A stretch of 53,882 bases of DNA from Priapulus caudatus (taxonomy: Eukaryota; Priapulida; Priapulimorpha; Priapulimorphida; Priapulidae), in contig NW_014577885.1 in the NCBI RefSeq assembly GCF_000485595.1, forward strand, positions 25,091 through 78,972. Direction: 5' to 3'. The position numbers and the translations under genes were made by a program. This document shows, piece by piece, positions 1 through 13,200 of this stretch (positions within the stretch are counted from its first letter, which is position 1; each line of letters opens with the position of its first letter). Under the pieces are notes generated by a model. It ran no database searches. It was not told the origin of the DNA and saw nothing but the letters and a program-made list of their open reading frames with translations.

Positions 1-50
1 ATCTCATAGACTTGTGGACAACATTTAGAGAAAACAAGAATATAACGGAT

Positions 51-56
51 TTTATT
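51..56 (-). promoter_or_regulatory. Candidate polyadenylation signal AATAAA for PI4KA
   Basis: The plus strand reads TTTATT, which is AATAAA on the gene strand, downstream of the PI4KA stop. It is the first canonical hexamer I noticed after the stop. No transcript evidence is available. Confidence 0.35.
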
Positions 57-460
57 TGCATTATTATAAATAGTTTTGTACGCAAGCATAACACCTATTC
101 TATTGGTGCGGGCTCCAACGACTTCTTTCTGTACAACAGTTTTATAATTACTATAGACATCCTAAGGTTGGCTCATCTTGCTAAATTGAACCTCAAAAAT
201 TAGAGCCTCTGGAATGTAAGCTAGTTAACTATATATACACAAGCATCGTGTGCACACGTGTACATATATGTATATATATACGTCTATTTGTATAGCGTGC
301 AGGGAACATACTTCTGGTATACTATACCAGATCTTAGGCGCATTAAGATTTCTATACTACTATACAAGGATATGTACACACGTACCAAGCCACGCGATCA
401 TGCACACAGGAATGCACACACACGCAAGCACGCACGCGCACAGGCACATGTACACAGACA

Positions 461-468
461 CACACAGA

Positions 469-516
<48 letters not shown>

Positions 517-600
517 CACACTACACGCGCACACACTACACGCGCACGCACACACGCACGCACGCACGCACACGCAACACGCGCGCACACACACGCCAGT
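461..600. repeat. (CGCA)n / (CA)n microsatellite
   Basis: CGCA tetranucleotide units are followed by CA-rich sequence. Similar arrays recur at about 4855-4935, 5831-5885, 10083-10242, 15056-15170 and 41160-41235, so this is a common simple repeat in the genome. Confidence 0.9.
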
Positions 601-633
601 TCACACCGATATAGCACAATATGACTACATAGC

Positions 634-3600
634 TTAGCAGGGAATCTGATTCTGATAGTACTGGATCAAGTCATAAGCGCGCGTTCTGTAGTTGAGGAAC
701 GACTTGCGGATGATATCCATCATGTAGTCTGCCGCCTCGCGTTCGGACGAGCGCGGGTTGAAGCGAGGCCGCAGCTGCTTTATTGTCTGACCGCGGAAAC
801 ACGGCAGACCGGTGTCCATCATCAACGACACCAGCGACACGATTGCCTCTTGGTACGGCCTGCGAACACACACGTGGAAAGATATATTGCTAGAGACAAC
901 GATTCAACTCAGCTATCAGTCTGGGACGTGTGGACAGAAACATCGTAAAGTTAGACTATTTAATTTAAATGTTAATTTTGTTTCTGACAACGGGCCCCTG
1001 AGTTAGAGTCCCTTAATATAGAAATATATATTAAAGGACTCTAACCAAGTTGGTGAGATTACCACGCCCCCTGGATATCGTTGCTAGGTTAAATTATTGG
1101 TGCTAGGCAAGTTTATACGTATTTTTACGTGTGCATGCCAAATTCTCGCCGTTGAGGCAATTTATTACTAAGATGCAGTTTAAGAATTATCCTATGAGAA
1201 TGCTGCTGAGGCAAGGCTAGAATTACTTGCTAATCACTTCAGGTAGATAGGTCAATTAATCATATCAACTGATGCATACGCGATAAAACATCATCTCCTT
1301 GGGCAGTATGAAAATTCACGCTGAATGCGTTTTCTACACGCAAGGATATAAGAACTGATAGCCGCTACTTCAAATATATACATAGCGAACAAAAGACAAT
1401 TTAATAGATGACTGGCCTGAACATGCTACAAGCATAAAATCATAACTACTTGCATAGCCTTGGCAAAATGTAATGAGGTAGCAGACGAATAGCAGAAGTA
1501 AAGCCACATCTTTCACTATTGCAGCACAACAATGTTTACCTGAATCGGTGCTGCTAATGCTATTGTGATCAGATTTTCTATTATTTACATAACCAGGGCA
1601 CCTAGCTTTGACAAGTGAGTAACAGAAACACCTGCACATCCAACATGTGACATCAAATGGTGGAACGGTTACAGCCCTATAGACCGAAGGTCCGATAGAC
1701 CGAAGGCCCGATAGACCGAAGGCCCGATAGACCGAAGGTTTATTCGAATACGCAGTGGCTACACGTCCGGAATCGGTCGCCTAGCCTCCAGGCTACGCAT
1801 CCGGACATCCACTGATGCCGTATCCGAACGTGAATATGCCGCACATCCACCATGCCACTATAAATCATATGATGCTACTATAAACCATATATATGCCCTA
1901 ACCCTAACCCTAACTCTAACCCTTTGCAATATTCGGTCTATCGGACCTTCGGTCTATAGGGCTGCCCCCGGTGAAACATCCGAACATTATGATCTGAACA
2001 TTTCTTCCTGGGATGCAATCAACACGTTGACAATAGTTGCGGCCTTCTCCTATTATTACAGGATGGGAGGCTTGTCCCCCCCCCCTCCTTAACGAATATA
2101 AACCATGAGTCATCACCTGCTGGCGCCCTCTACAAACAAGAATAATATTAAACAGCAACTGTCGTTTGCTTTCACCTTGCGTGTGTACGTAGGTGGCTTG
2201 CCTCATTGTTCCCCTGCAAGTGTGTGTCCGTGGTTTACCTCACTGCCCCCCTGTATATGTATGTAGGTGGCATACCCCACTGTCACCCTGCATAGCGTAT
2301 GTAAGTGGCTTACCTAGTAGCCAGATAGGCTCGCACACACAGTTCCATGAACCAGCGGAACGGCGGTGCCTCCATCTTTCCGCCCATGATCATCACCATC
2401 TCGTCGGTAAGCTTGATGTCCGGCTCGAAACCGAGGTTTCCACCCGGTGAGCTCTCAAACATGAAGCCGAAATCTGCAGCGAGAAACACGCGTGTGTCGA
2501 AACGATGCCACTCTACACAACACATCATGCTGATCTCTGCTAGACATGCATGATTGTCAGTCATTGCGCTAATGCCAGGTGCGAAATAATTCCTATTAAA
2601 AACTGAAAGGTGCTTTTTTAAAGCTAGTCAGTTGGAGTGAACCGGTATACAGAATATAAAGGACATTTGGGTCAATATCCCTTAGGTTTGTTTGAACCCA
2701 AGTCACCTTTGCCTAGAAATTTAGACAAGTCCAAGTGAAAATACCTGTTACTACTGATATAATCGAAATGATAGCAGATGTGGCACTTAAATACTAGTGT
2801 GTGGGCACTGTAGGTTTGTGTGTGTGTGTCGAGGGGCCAAACGATGGGTGCACAGGCTTCGAATTCATTTTTTCCCACAACAGGGTGAGTGTTACTTTGA
2901 GTTTAATCAAATATTTTAAGGCAGTGTAGCAAGTCAGACGAGTACCAAGCCAAATGTTTCCTTAAGCGTAAGCTTATAAAAGCTTTAACACGTTTTATGC
3001 AGAACAACCAGGGAAATATGAGATTTATGGGAATTGCACTTAGGCATTACAGATAGGACAGCCAAGGGTGTTTAATCAGGAGCACCACAGCAAGTGAGAA
3101 GGGCAACACAGGACTTGGTGTTGGAGCCATGACGAAAATTAATCTCAATCAGCGGAAAGAACGGCATACCAATGTGAATGATGTGGCCCGCAGTGTCGAC
3201 CATGATGTTGCCATTGTGACGATCCTTCACTTGCAGCAGAAACACGAAGACACTGTAGGCGGCCATGCTGCGGATGAAGTTGTACCGCACCTGTGGGAAA
3301 AAGAACGACAATGAAAACATTGTCACCACCAATATCAGGCCTAGACATGTATGATTTCGATACAAAAAGACATATTCGTCGTTGTCACTTCAATTAATGC
3401 ACTTCTCAGATTTTATAAAGCAACTGTTCACCTCACTAGGTTTATAACAAGTCAAGGTTCAGTTGATAATAAGTGTAAAGAAACCTTTTGATATGCTTGT
3501 GTTGTTTCATCCCCGTATGTCTTCAGGAAATACTCGTACAATCCTATGTCCGTCTGCCGCCCAAGCTGATCTCTGGATTTGGAGTTTGGCACACACTCTA

Positions 3601-3929
3601 TGACACCACACTGTAAAATCAAGATGTCTGTGTTATAGGTAGCATGTAAACAGATCGATAAATGACTAGAAGCTGGCATAAACTCGGCATTTACTATAAA
3701 ATACATGAAATAGCAGTTTTTTTAATATGAACACCCCTACCCTAGCTACTTCTATTGAAATAAAAAATCGACAATACAAGGAGCAAAACATTACACCTCT
3801 TGATATCTACTATTGGTGGTTTTAAAAACAAAATGTCTGCCCAAGTGTTAATACGAAATAAACAATATTAATAATAAAAATAATAATTATTATAATATTG
3901 ATATTGCTATTAATAATAATAACGATAAC

Positions 3930-3972
<43 letters not shown>

Positions 3973-4102
3973 GTGATGATGAGCGAAGGTAACTTACACC
4001 AGGTGCTGTAGCCACTACCCTATACGGGAACAGATACAAGTCCAACCCAACTTGCTGGAAGATGTTCTTCAGTAGACCGATTACTTGCAGCGCGAGCATA
4101 TC
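634..4102 (-). CDS. PI4KA: PI4KA exons 37-41 (kinase core and C terminus)
   Basis: Exons are 3998-4102, 3485-3610, 3170-3290, 2314-2473 and 634-859. They encode [52 protein letters not shown], the catalytic loop [11 protein letters not shown], the metal-binding DFG (split codon between exons 39 and 40), the activation-loop segment [14 protein letters not shown], and the tail [13 protein letters not shown] to [12 protein letters not shown]. The catalytic aspartates and asparagine are present, so the enzyme should be active. The intron between exons 41 and 40 holds the inverted repeat with a telomere-like core at 1672-1964. Confidence 0.95.
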
Positions 4103-7100
4103 CTGAAACAGAACCACTTGTCGATTACAAGTCTCTTCGTCAATTCAACATCATAATGAACATTCACAATGTATTCACGGGAGATACCAAAAATAGCAAC
4201 ACATTCAATTCAAACATACATGCACGCGCTTGAACTGCACGCTGTACTTCAATCTCTCTCCCACAGAAACTTTAGGCCACAATTAAAAAAATCTTTGTTT
4301 GCCCTCACCCGACCCAGGCTGAAAAGTTTGGGTAGGTAGGTCGGCTTTTTTTTAGGGCGATGGTCTTTTTACAAATTCAGCATGGTGTCTACATGCTCGG
4401 GTGTGCTTGTGTTGAGATACCTTTTATGTTGAATGTTTGTTTTGCTTGGTACATATAATGTATTGCCTACAGATTTATATAATGTACAGTGATACAATTT
4501 GTTAAAAAAAAAAAATCCCGGGTGAGGGCAAACAAACAACATTTTTATTATGGCCTTAACGAAGGTGTCCTGCTGCTGCTACGTACGGCATCAAGACTCA
4601 CCTGCCTCACGTCGTCGCCAACCTTGAATATGCAGGCCTGCGTGCGCAGAAGTTCTGTGTCGACGATGGTATCGTCGACACGGCCGTCAGTGATTGCCAT
4701 GCCACGTTGCTCCAGCTCGTGCAGACTGCACTTCTGCACCCAAAATCTCGCGAGGAATGGAGCCTTAGCAGCACTGCAAGTCAGTCGTGTTAGTTTAAGC
4801 AGGATGTACGGCCCGTCTGACAAGCCGACACTCTCGTGGAAAATGTGTGCGCGTGGGCGCACACAAATGCGTGCGCGTGTGCATTCGCGTGCGTGCGTGT
4901 GCGTGAGTGCATGTGCGTGCGTGCGTGTGCGTGAGTGCATGCATGGGATGCAGCGATGATTCTGGGTTGGTGGAGGGAAGGAGCAACAGCATGCGTGTGG
5001 TAGGGAACCATAACTGTATGTAAGGAGGCGAGTCAAAGACTATGTACATAGGGGAGGATAAAGTCTGTGTGCGTGGGGGCAGGACAAAGACCATGTATGT
5101 GGTGGAGGGGTGAAGACTATGGGCGTTTTGAAAAGCTAACATTGAATACCTGCTCGAACAGGGAATGAAATCAGCATAGTTGCTACAGATGTCAACGTGA
5201 TTTACGAGAACACGCAACAATCGCGACTCATACCTCTGCATCGGGATGCCCGACTCGTAGTCGATGGCAACGACAATGGCTTCGGGATTTGATGGCAGAT
5301 AGCAGCCTGGTTGCACCTTGATAAGACTCAGGGCAGCACGGCATGCCGCCTTGCGCTCGGGTCCTTTCGGATACGGCCTGAAACCACAATACTCTTAGCA
5401 GTGAGTGAAGTTGTTGTGAGATTTAAATTTACTAGTACACCAGTAATTTTACTATTGTACATGGAATTTCAGTAGAAAGAACTTTAGAGAAGAACTTTAG
5501 GAGATGCTAAAAGAGACAATTGTTTATTTTTGGTTTTGTTTGTATAAGATGAAGTCAAAGTATGTAGCTTCATGATGCTCAGTAGAAATTTACATCTATG
5601 CACATTGAGGTACCTTAGGTATGAGAAAATCCAACTCTACCTTATTTCTCCCGAAATGTTTGTGATCTTCCCAAAGAAATCGAATTCCCGTTCGTAGAAT
5701 GCCTTGGCTGGGCCTGAGAGGTTATTGGTGATGTTACTGATTATACGATCCAACGCATCGTAGATGTCGGCTATAAAAGTAGGAAAAACATATTATTAGG
5801 TTATGTTATGTTATTATAAGGTTTGAAATGTGCGCACGCAGGGACGCACGAACGCACGCATGCACGCACGCACGCACGCACAAACGCACGGACGCACGCA
5901 CACAATCGCAATGCAAGGCTCATTCAACATTCAGACATTTCAAGAATATACAAACCATTTACGTATGTGACAGTAACACTTGAGTTTAAGTTCTGAACGC
6001 ATTAAAAAAGTGTGTAAGCCCCAGCGAAATGGGCCCCAGCCCTGTGTGAAAATTTCAATGTCAAGAATGCATATGCAATTACAATGAAAGAAATAATGCA
6101 ATTGTAATGCTACGAGCACAACGAATTACAATGCCAGGAGGTAAACAGTAGCGAGGACCGCATACAGTGATCTCAGGAAAACGTTGAAACTCGTACGATG
6201 ACACGTTTTCCCCGAATCCGCTTTACTTACGATCCTTCTGCTCTGCATCTTCGTCCTGATACATGTTCGTCTTCATGTTCCAGATCATCTGATGGGCGAG
6301 GAGCTGAGATTTCTTAGCTGCCCATTCAATGAACTCCGTTACGTAGCCCATCTGTAAGCAAATAAACCGTCAAGAATCATTATACAGTTTACAAACATAC
6401 AAGGATTCACATCAGTTTGTATACACGAGTTGCTTAGTCACTCGCCTCTTGAGAAGCAAGATTGATGTGCCGTGAAATCACTTTACTTTTTAGCTATGAA
6501 GCATATGTACACTGCTTATAGTCATAATTGCAATTATAAGCTTCAAATGCTTGATTTTTTTGTACATTAAAAGGGTCTACAAACTGTTTGCACATCTGGC
6601 AGTGACGTAAAGTCAGGCGGCATTAGTAGAACTTCGGAACATATTACAAAGATAACCAAGCTCAAGTGAAAAGGCCATGTGTAAAGGTTTACATGTACGT
6701 TGATGCATTATAGCAGTGGTATACTCACTGTATCATATCTAACAGCCTGAATCAGCTGTGGAATGTAGAACAAAATTGCATCCTAGAAGAAAGAAAAAAA
6801 CATATGCTGTTAGAGAACCTCGTACTTGTGACTTACTTTTACACATTTTTTGTTTTAATTACATATTTTTTAAACAGAATCAACGCACAAATTTGTAACA
6901 CTATGTAAGGATGAATAAGTAAACATACATAGCTCCCACTTCTGAATCCGAATTCCTTACTATTATTACTGGTTATCGTTTTCATCTACTTGTCAAATTC
7001 AACTGTAAATGTTGATTCCTAAGACACACTGCCACTGTGAACTTTGGTCTACCACAAAATAACACAACACATAAAGAAAACCCGACGTTATGCGCACCTA

Positions 7101-10100
7101 TCATGTTAGGAGCACATCTCCACCCTGACTATCGAAGTAAAACCACATATAGTCTGTGAGTGTGTGATAACTTTCCTACTCACCGGTGGATACGTGCGTA
7201 GCACCCTGACTCCGTACTGGGCGGTGAGAGGGTGCGGGGGAAACTGGCGTGAGAAATACGACAACGCTGCCACTGGTGGCACTGGCGCCCATGTCAGAAC
7301 GTGTGTCAGCTGAAACAGGTGAACGAAACGTCATCAAACGCAGAAAAACTAAGTTAAACGCACGGCGGATCACAACTCGTCATCAGATTCAATATGAGCA
7401 TATAGAATCATTTTAATTTCTAGACAAATCCAAATTTAAATAATTTGGAAATTAAAAATTAAAAAGCATTCTCTCGAGTATAACACAACCATACAGAAAA
7501 CAGGCAGAGGAGGAGGAGGAGGAGGAGGAGGAGGAGAAGGAGAAGGAGGAGGAAGAGGAAATAATGCAGAGTTTACTCTTAGATTTAGCAGTGAACCAGC
7601 CAGCTCTACCAGTGCAGCCCCTGCGCTCCTGCTACTATACCGCCCCTGTCGCGGGAGCGAAGGGGCCACAGCGGTAGAGCTGGAATCAGCCGAGCTACGT
7701 TCTGATGCCCCCGGTCTATCACGTAGTTATCCCAGCAGTCGTCACCTCTGGTGCATCAGCCTCCACGCTGTGAGCGGTCACTAGGTATCGAATCGCCGCC
7801 GCAATGTGGCTGACCTCCACCGGGTTCAAGCGCACCAGTCGGGTGACCTCCTTGACCAGCGCGTCCGAGTTACGGAACCTAACACGCGTCACGACGCCAC
7901 CGATTAGATCTGCTGTACGATTGCAATGATGACTGCAGGATGATGACTCATGGTTAATAACAATAACATTGACAAACATACAACCGTTAACAACGTTGGC
8001 AAAGATGACTACATCAATAACTATTATAAACAACTATAACTACCGTATATGATCGCGTAATAACCGTGGGCGCCTATAAGCCGCACCTCAATTTGAATCG
8101 GGTAACCAAGTATTGCGCCTAGTATATTTCCCCTCGCGGTATGGTGCACTTATAAACCGCAGAGCAAATACAGGGTTGAAATCTGAGGCCAAATTTGCGG
8201 TTATTACGCGAGTATATACGGTAATAAGCAAGATGGTGGCAATGTAGCCTTATCGAAGATCTCAAATCTACAATTTCACTTCAGTTCCATATTAACAAGC
8301 CCTACTGTCCTTAGCTCACGTTAGTGGATAGCCACACCCGTGCTCTACCTCCCCCGCGCATCACGCACCTCATGGGCAGATGGATGGCTAGCGACGGTGA
8401 GATGTCCCAGGCGAGACGAGCATTGTCTCTCCACACGCGTTCGTTGACGGGCATCGATAGCCACGCGTATATCTTCTCCTGCTCGGGCACGTTCAGCTCA
8501 GGCAGTGACTGAGGATTGTGCCACGTGCACAGCCGCTGCACCTCCACCGCCTGTAAACATCCGCCACGATCTTGTAAATAAATATAATATATAATATAAT
8601 ATAATATATAATATAATATAATAATATATAATATAAAGTATAAATAAAAAGTACTTCAAAGTACGGTGTAAACAAGAGCTTTCTGGAGAACGTGAGACAT
8701 GACACTCAGAGGTCGAATTTTATTATGTGATTATAATTAGGTAAATACGTGATAATAATATGTTAATATAAGATGTGAATCTAATCAAGAGGTGTTTATC
8801 ATAGGTGTTTATTAACTCTTGATCTAATGCAAGGTAAGCGGTGTTTAGGGCATCACAGTAACTTGGAGGGGCAGCATGGCAAACATTTCCTTTACAGAAG
8901 GGTCATCAAAGTTGGTTACTTTTACTAACTGTTATGGTGTGAGCGAGACAGACAGACAGAGAGGGATATATGCTAAGAGCTATTTATTAGAAGCGCACTG
9001 AAGCAAACGGCCAAAGACAAGGCAGTTTATTGCCGTGGATATCAGCCAATCAGGAAACGACAGCACTGGCCAGAGGTGGTGGAAAGAGGCCATGGTCTGA
9101 GCCATCTAAAAATTTGAGTCTGGTTCTGGAGATTAAGAAGATCACTTGCACTAGAACGTGCTGCTATATAGTGAGACATTATGAGCCAGGTTGCTGCCTT
9201 GTATGGTGGGTACATGCAGGTGCACATATGTATGCAAATATAATATAATGTAATGTTCCATAACGCAACATAATGCAATGTAACATAACGTAACAACATG
9301 TATAATAACGTGTAAAATATATGACGTGAGCATGCTCACCACCAATGCTAGAATTAGGTTGCGCTTCTTGATGTATTCCTTCACGAACACATCACCGTCC
9401 TGCTGAATCGCACGCTTAGAGCGACCTGAAAAACATCGCCAGCGCTGCACATTAGAGGGCGCTACTACTACCTATCACTGCCAACTAAAATGAACAGGGC
9501 CCATGATATATATTTATGTGTCCAACATATTTTGTATATAACTTCCTGTCTGCTGCTTGTTCTATTTCCAATTATGTTCAATTTTGCTTTTGTTTTATTG
9601 TTATCATACAAACATTTTGTTCAAATATTTCTCATCATACATCGTATTCTTATGACAGACACCTTTACACTTAATTAATTTCTCTAAGGGTTGGCTGACT
9701 AGATGACCGTATGGTCTTTTCGCCATCCCTTCACTGCACGTTACTTATATTTTGTTAAAAAAATCCTTGTATTTGCTGATATTGAAAGTGATAAAATAAA
9801 CTCTTATCTTATCTTATCTTATCTTATCTTATCTTACTCATGGTAAACACCTAAATTAGCATCTAACTATCTAGTTATGAAGGTATATAATCGGAGAGGT
9901 AGGGTGAATGACTGATGATAAGCACAGATTAATGTCCAGAAGTTATAAGTCTACAGTTAGATGTATTATCTCTAAATGTACATAGTTAAAAAAGTATATC
10001 TGGAGACCTAGCACAGAAATTTGATGCACATTGTATTGCTATCAGTCTATAGTTACAAACATCATCTAAAGAAAATTTACACACATGCACACACGCACGC

Positions 10101-10162
10101 ACACACACATATGCACGCACGCATGCATGCACACACACACACACACACGAACACACACATAT

Positions 10163-10209
<47 letters not shown>

Positions 10210-10213
10210 CACA

Positions 10214-10245
<32 letters not shown>

Positions 10246-13200
10246 TAAATATAAGTTATACTTATAGAGGTATATAATTGGAGAATCGGAGAGGTAGGGT
10301 AGGGATGAGATGAGCACACACACACCTGAGGAGCGTTTCGAGTAGCCCGATCGCTCGCTAGGTGCCAGCGGGATGTTCATCCAGCCACTGCCTGGCTTCA
10401 GGGACACACTCAGATCCTGACTCGCACGCAGGTCAGGTGCCAGCGCCTGCAGCGCGCTCTGCGCTACCACGGCAACAAAGCCCTCCTCTACAACAACGAC
10501 ATCAAGACACGCGTCACCGCAGAGTGCATCGCGGATGCTCACTTGTCACACATTCGGGAACTCTTGGATTTAATGACATGTAATATCGGAAAACAATGAT
10601 TTCATGATAACATAAAGAGTCAATTTATTTAATGATAAATCGATTGATTCGTTATAAAATAAATGTACTTTTTGATTATCATGAAATAATGGAACATATG
10701 AAAGTGCACTCTACAGCAGAAGGTCACCATTAATGTGAGCTATTAATGTAATTGAGGTGCTAAACAGGTGGAAAATTAGTGGCAGTGTTAGTGGTCTACT
10801 AACTAAATGTGCTTCCAAGTGCAAGTGTCACTGTGCCTTCAATGTAACTAGACTGATTGTCGAATGCCATAAATAAATTTAATACAGCAGTCAGACCACT
10901 GGCATAAGCTATCAATTACTTCTAACTTCATGTGAATACATGTTCCCAAGTGAACCTACAATCTTTTTCCCCATCACACTCCCAGACAAAGCATTGCATA
11001 AAACCAACATATTTCCAAGCATAGAACAAACAAGGCACAATTAAGCATAGCATAAATATGGCACAAGCAAGCATAGAACAAACAAAGCACAATTAAGCAT
11101 AGAATAAATATGGCACAAGCAAGCATAGAACAAATATGACACTTGTAAACAGTGCAAACGTGCAAGTTGCTGATCATGCCAAGTATTAGTAACACATGCA
11201 GAAACGTGCATGACAGGCCTAAGCAGGCATGTCATGCAAACCAGTTTCATGCATGAACTAAAACCTAAGCCACCACAATGGTGAAAATATTTGAATACAG
11301 ATAGGGCAAGCACGTGCATGTGCGTGTACGCATACAAGGCATATAAAACACAAGTAATGGGATATGCTTCATACCATAATAATATCATGTCACTTAATCA
11401 CACCAGCCCTCATTGGGAAGCATTGCTTTAATAGTTTATGACGAATGAAGATGCATGCAGCATTAATTTCAACCATAGTTGTGTTTGTACGTTATAACAA
11501 AGAGAAGAACAACAATGCATATTGTAACAAATATAATTATCAAAACCACTATCAAAATGTGAAACCTTGACATTTTAGCAGCATCCAATACTGGCCTGCT
11601 GATTTGATAATATCTGACCCATCCATCAGCCCCATCAATTTCAACGTTTAACCGTGTAAAAATATCAAGGTCGCACGTGCGAAACGAAAAAATATGGAAT
11701 GCAAAAAACAACACCTGCAATCGATGGCTCTGGCGACTGCTTCATAGTGCCACTAGTACCTGCGATGTTCATGTTGGTTACCATAGTTACGACATTTGCC
11801 CGCAGGTACTTCTTGTCCGAACGCATCGTCTGCCAGAACTGCACCAGACACAAGATGGCCGCTCGCAGCGCCCCGGGTGTCTGTGTGGGGCACATGGGTG
11901 GCAGACTGTCAGCATGAAGACACGTGTCAGTAATAACTAAGTCATATAAAGACAAAGCCAATGGAAAAGGCCTGGGACCCGTTACAAGAAACAACACACA
12001 GGTAAGACATCACAAGTCTAAAATGCCAACTTTCGATGTGAAATGATGTGCAAGATATTCCATCATAGATTTGTGATATTTAACCACTGTATATGTTTCG
12101 AATATATGCACGAAGACACGTGTCAGTGAAAACGAAGCCAATGAAAAAAGACTCCGTTACAAGAAACATCACAAATAGCTTTGACATTCCACGTCTAAAA
12201 TGTCAACTTTCGTAGTGAAATGATGTGCAAGATATTCCATCATGAATTTGTGATATTTAACCACTGAATATGTTTCTGACGAGCCTCTGATGCCAGACAC
12301 TGCTTGGTTCACAGACGTGATTGCATCGACAATTGCAAATAGTGACATAAAACCACCTAATTTTAGATGATTGTAATTCATATGGATAGAATGTGATTTT
12401 TATGTAGCGAAAACGAGTCAGAACGTACATTCACTAGCACACTCACCAAAAGTAGTCATTGGTGGCAGAGTATATTCTCTCTCGCAGGGCATTTTTGCTG
12501 ATGCCATTAGGAAGGATGTCACTCTGTAGTAGTGATAGCCCACAAGACAGCAGTCTGAAAGAAAAGTTTGATATTAACTTGACTGACCGACCAACTACTA
12601 GCCGTTCATGGCCCTTTAGCATGGCCGTTTTTTCATGGCCGTTAGCAGCCAACATCTCCGCTTTATTATAGAACGTATCTGCAGTTATCAGGAATTTATT
12701 TTAAACCTGTAAGAATTGGGCATTTAAATTGTAATACATCATTTCTGATAAACAAAAAAAGTTGTCTCCACTATATTCCGTGCAACTGCCATCACGACAA
12801 CACAATCAATTCTCCCTACAGAAAGTTCAATTAACTGTCTAGTACTAGCTATTCTGCATTAATACACGATTAAGTACCCAATGCCAATTACCAAATACTA
12901 GATATACAACCGTATTGTATATGGTCTATTAAGTACATCACTATTCCATACTGGATCACCACTATTTTATTCTACATATTCCTACATATTCCTACATATT
13001 CCTACATATTCTACTATGGTGCGCTATATTACTATTCTAAACTACATTATCACTATGCTGTACTACTGCATAATTAAACTGCACACGTGAACTTATGGTG
13101 CACTGATCCACTACTACTGTGTACCATTACCATTACGTACATTCCTATGGTTGTACTACGTACATGACACACATACCTGAACCTAGGCTCGAGGGCAGCA

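Larger units (their letters stand above)
1..633 (-). other. Probable PI4KA 3' untranslated region with microsatellite
   Basis: This stretch follows the PI4KA stop codon. On the minus strand AATAAA occurs at 51-56, about 580 bases downstream of the stop, and is a plausible cleavage signal. A CGCA/CACA-rich microsatellite at about 415-600 would lie in the untranslated region. Overlapping open frames here on both strands are repeat artefacts. Confidence 0.45.

Noticed and set aside
250-624. Overlapping 80-124 codon frames on both strands
   Set aside because: They are produced by the CA/CGCA microsatellite and have only repeat-type composition.
1896-1922. Telomere-like repeat as a chromosome end
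   Set aside because: It is short, internal to an intron and enclosed by an inverted-repeat element, so it is not a telomere.
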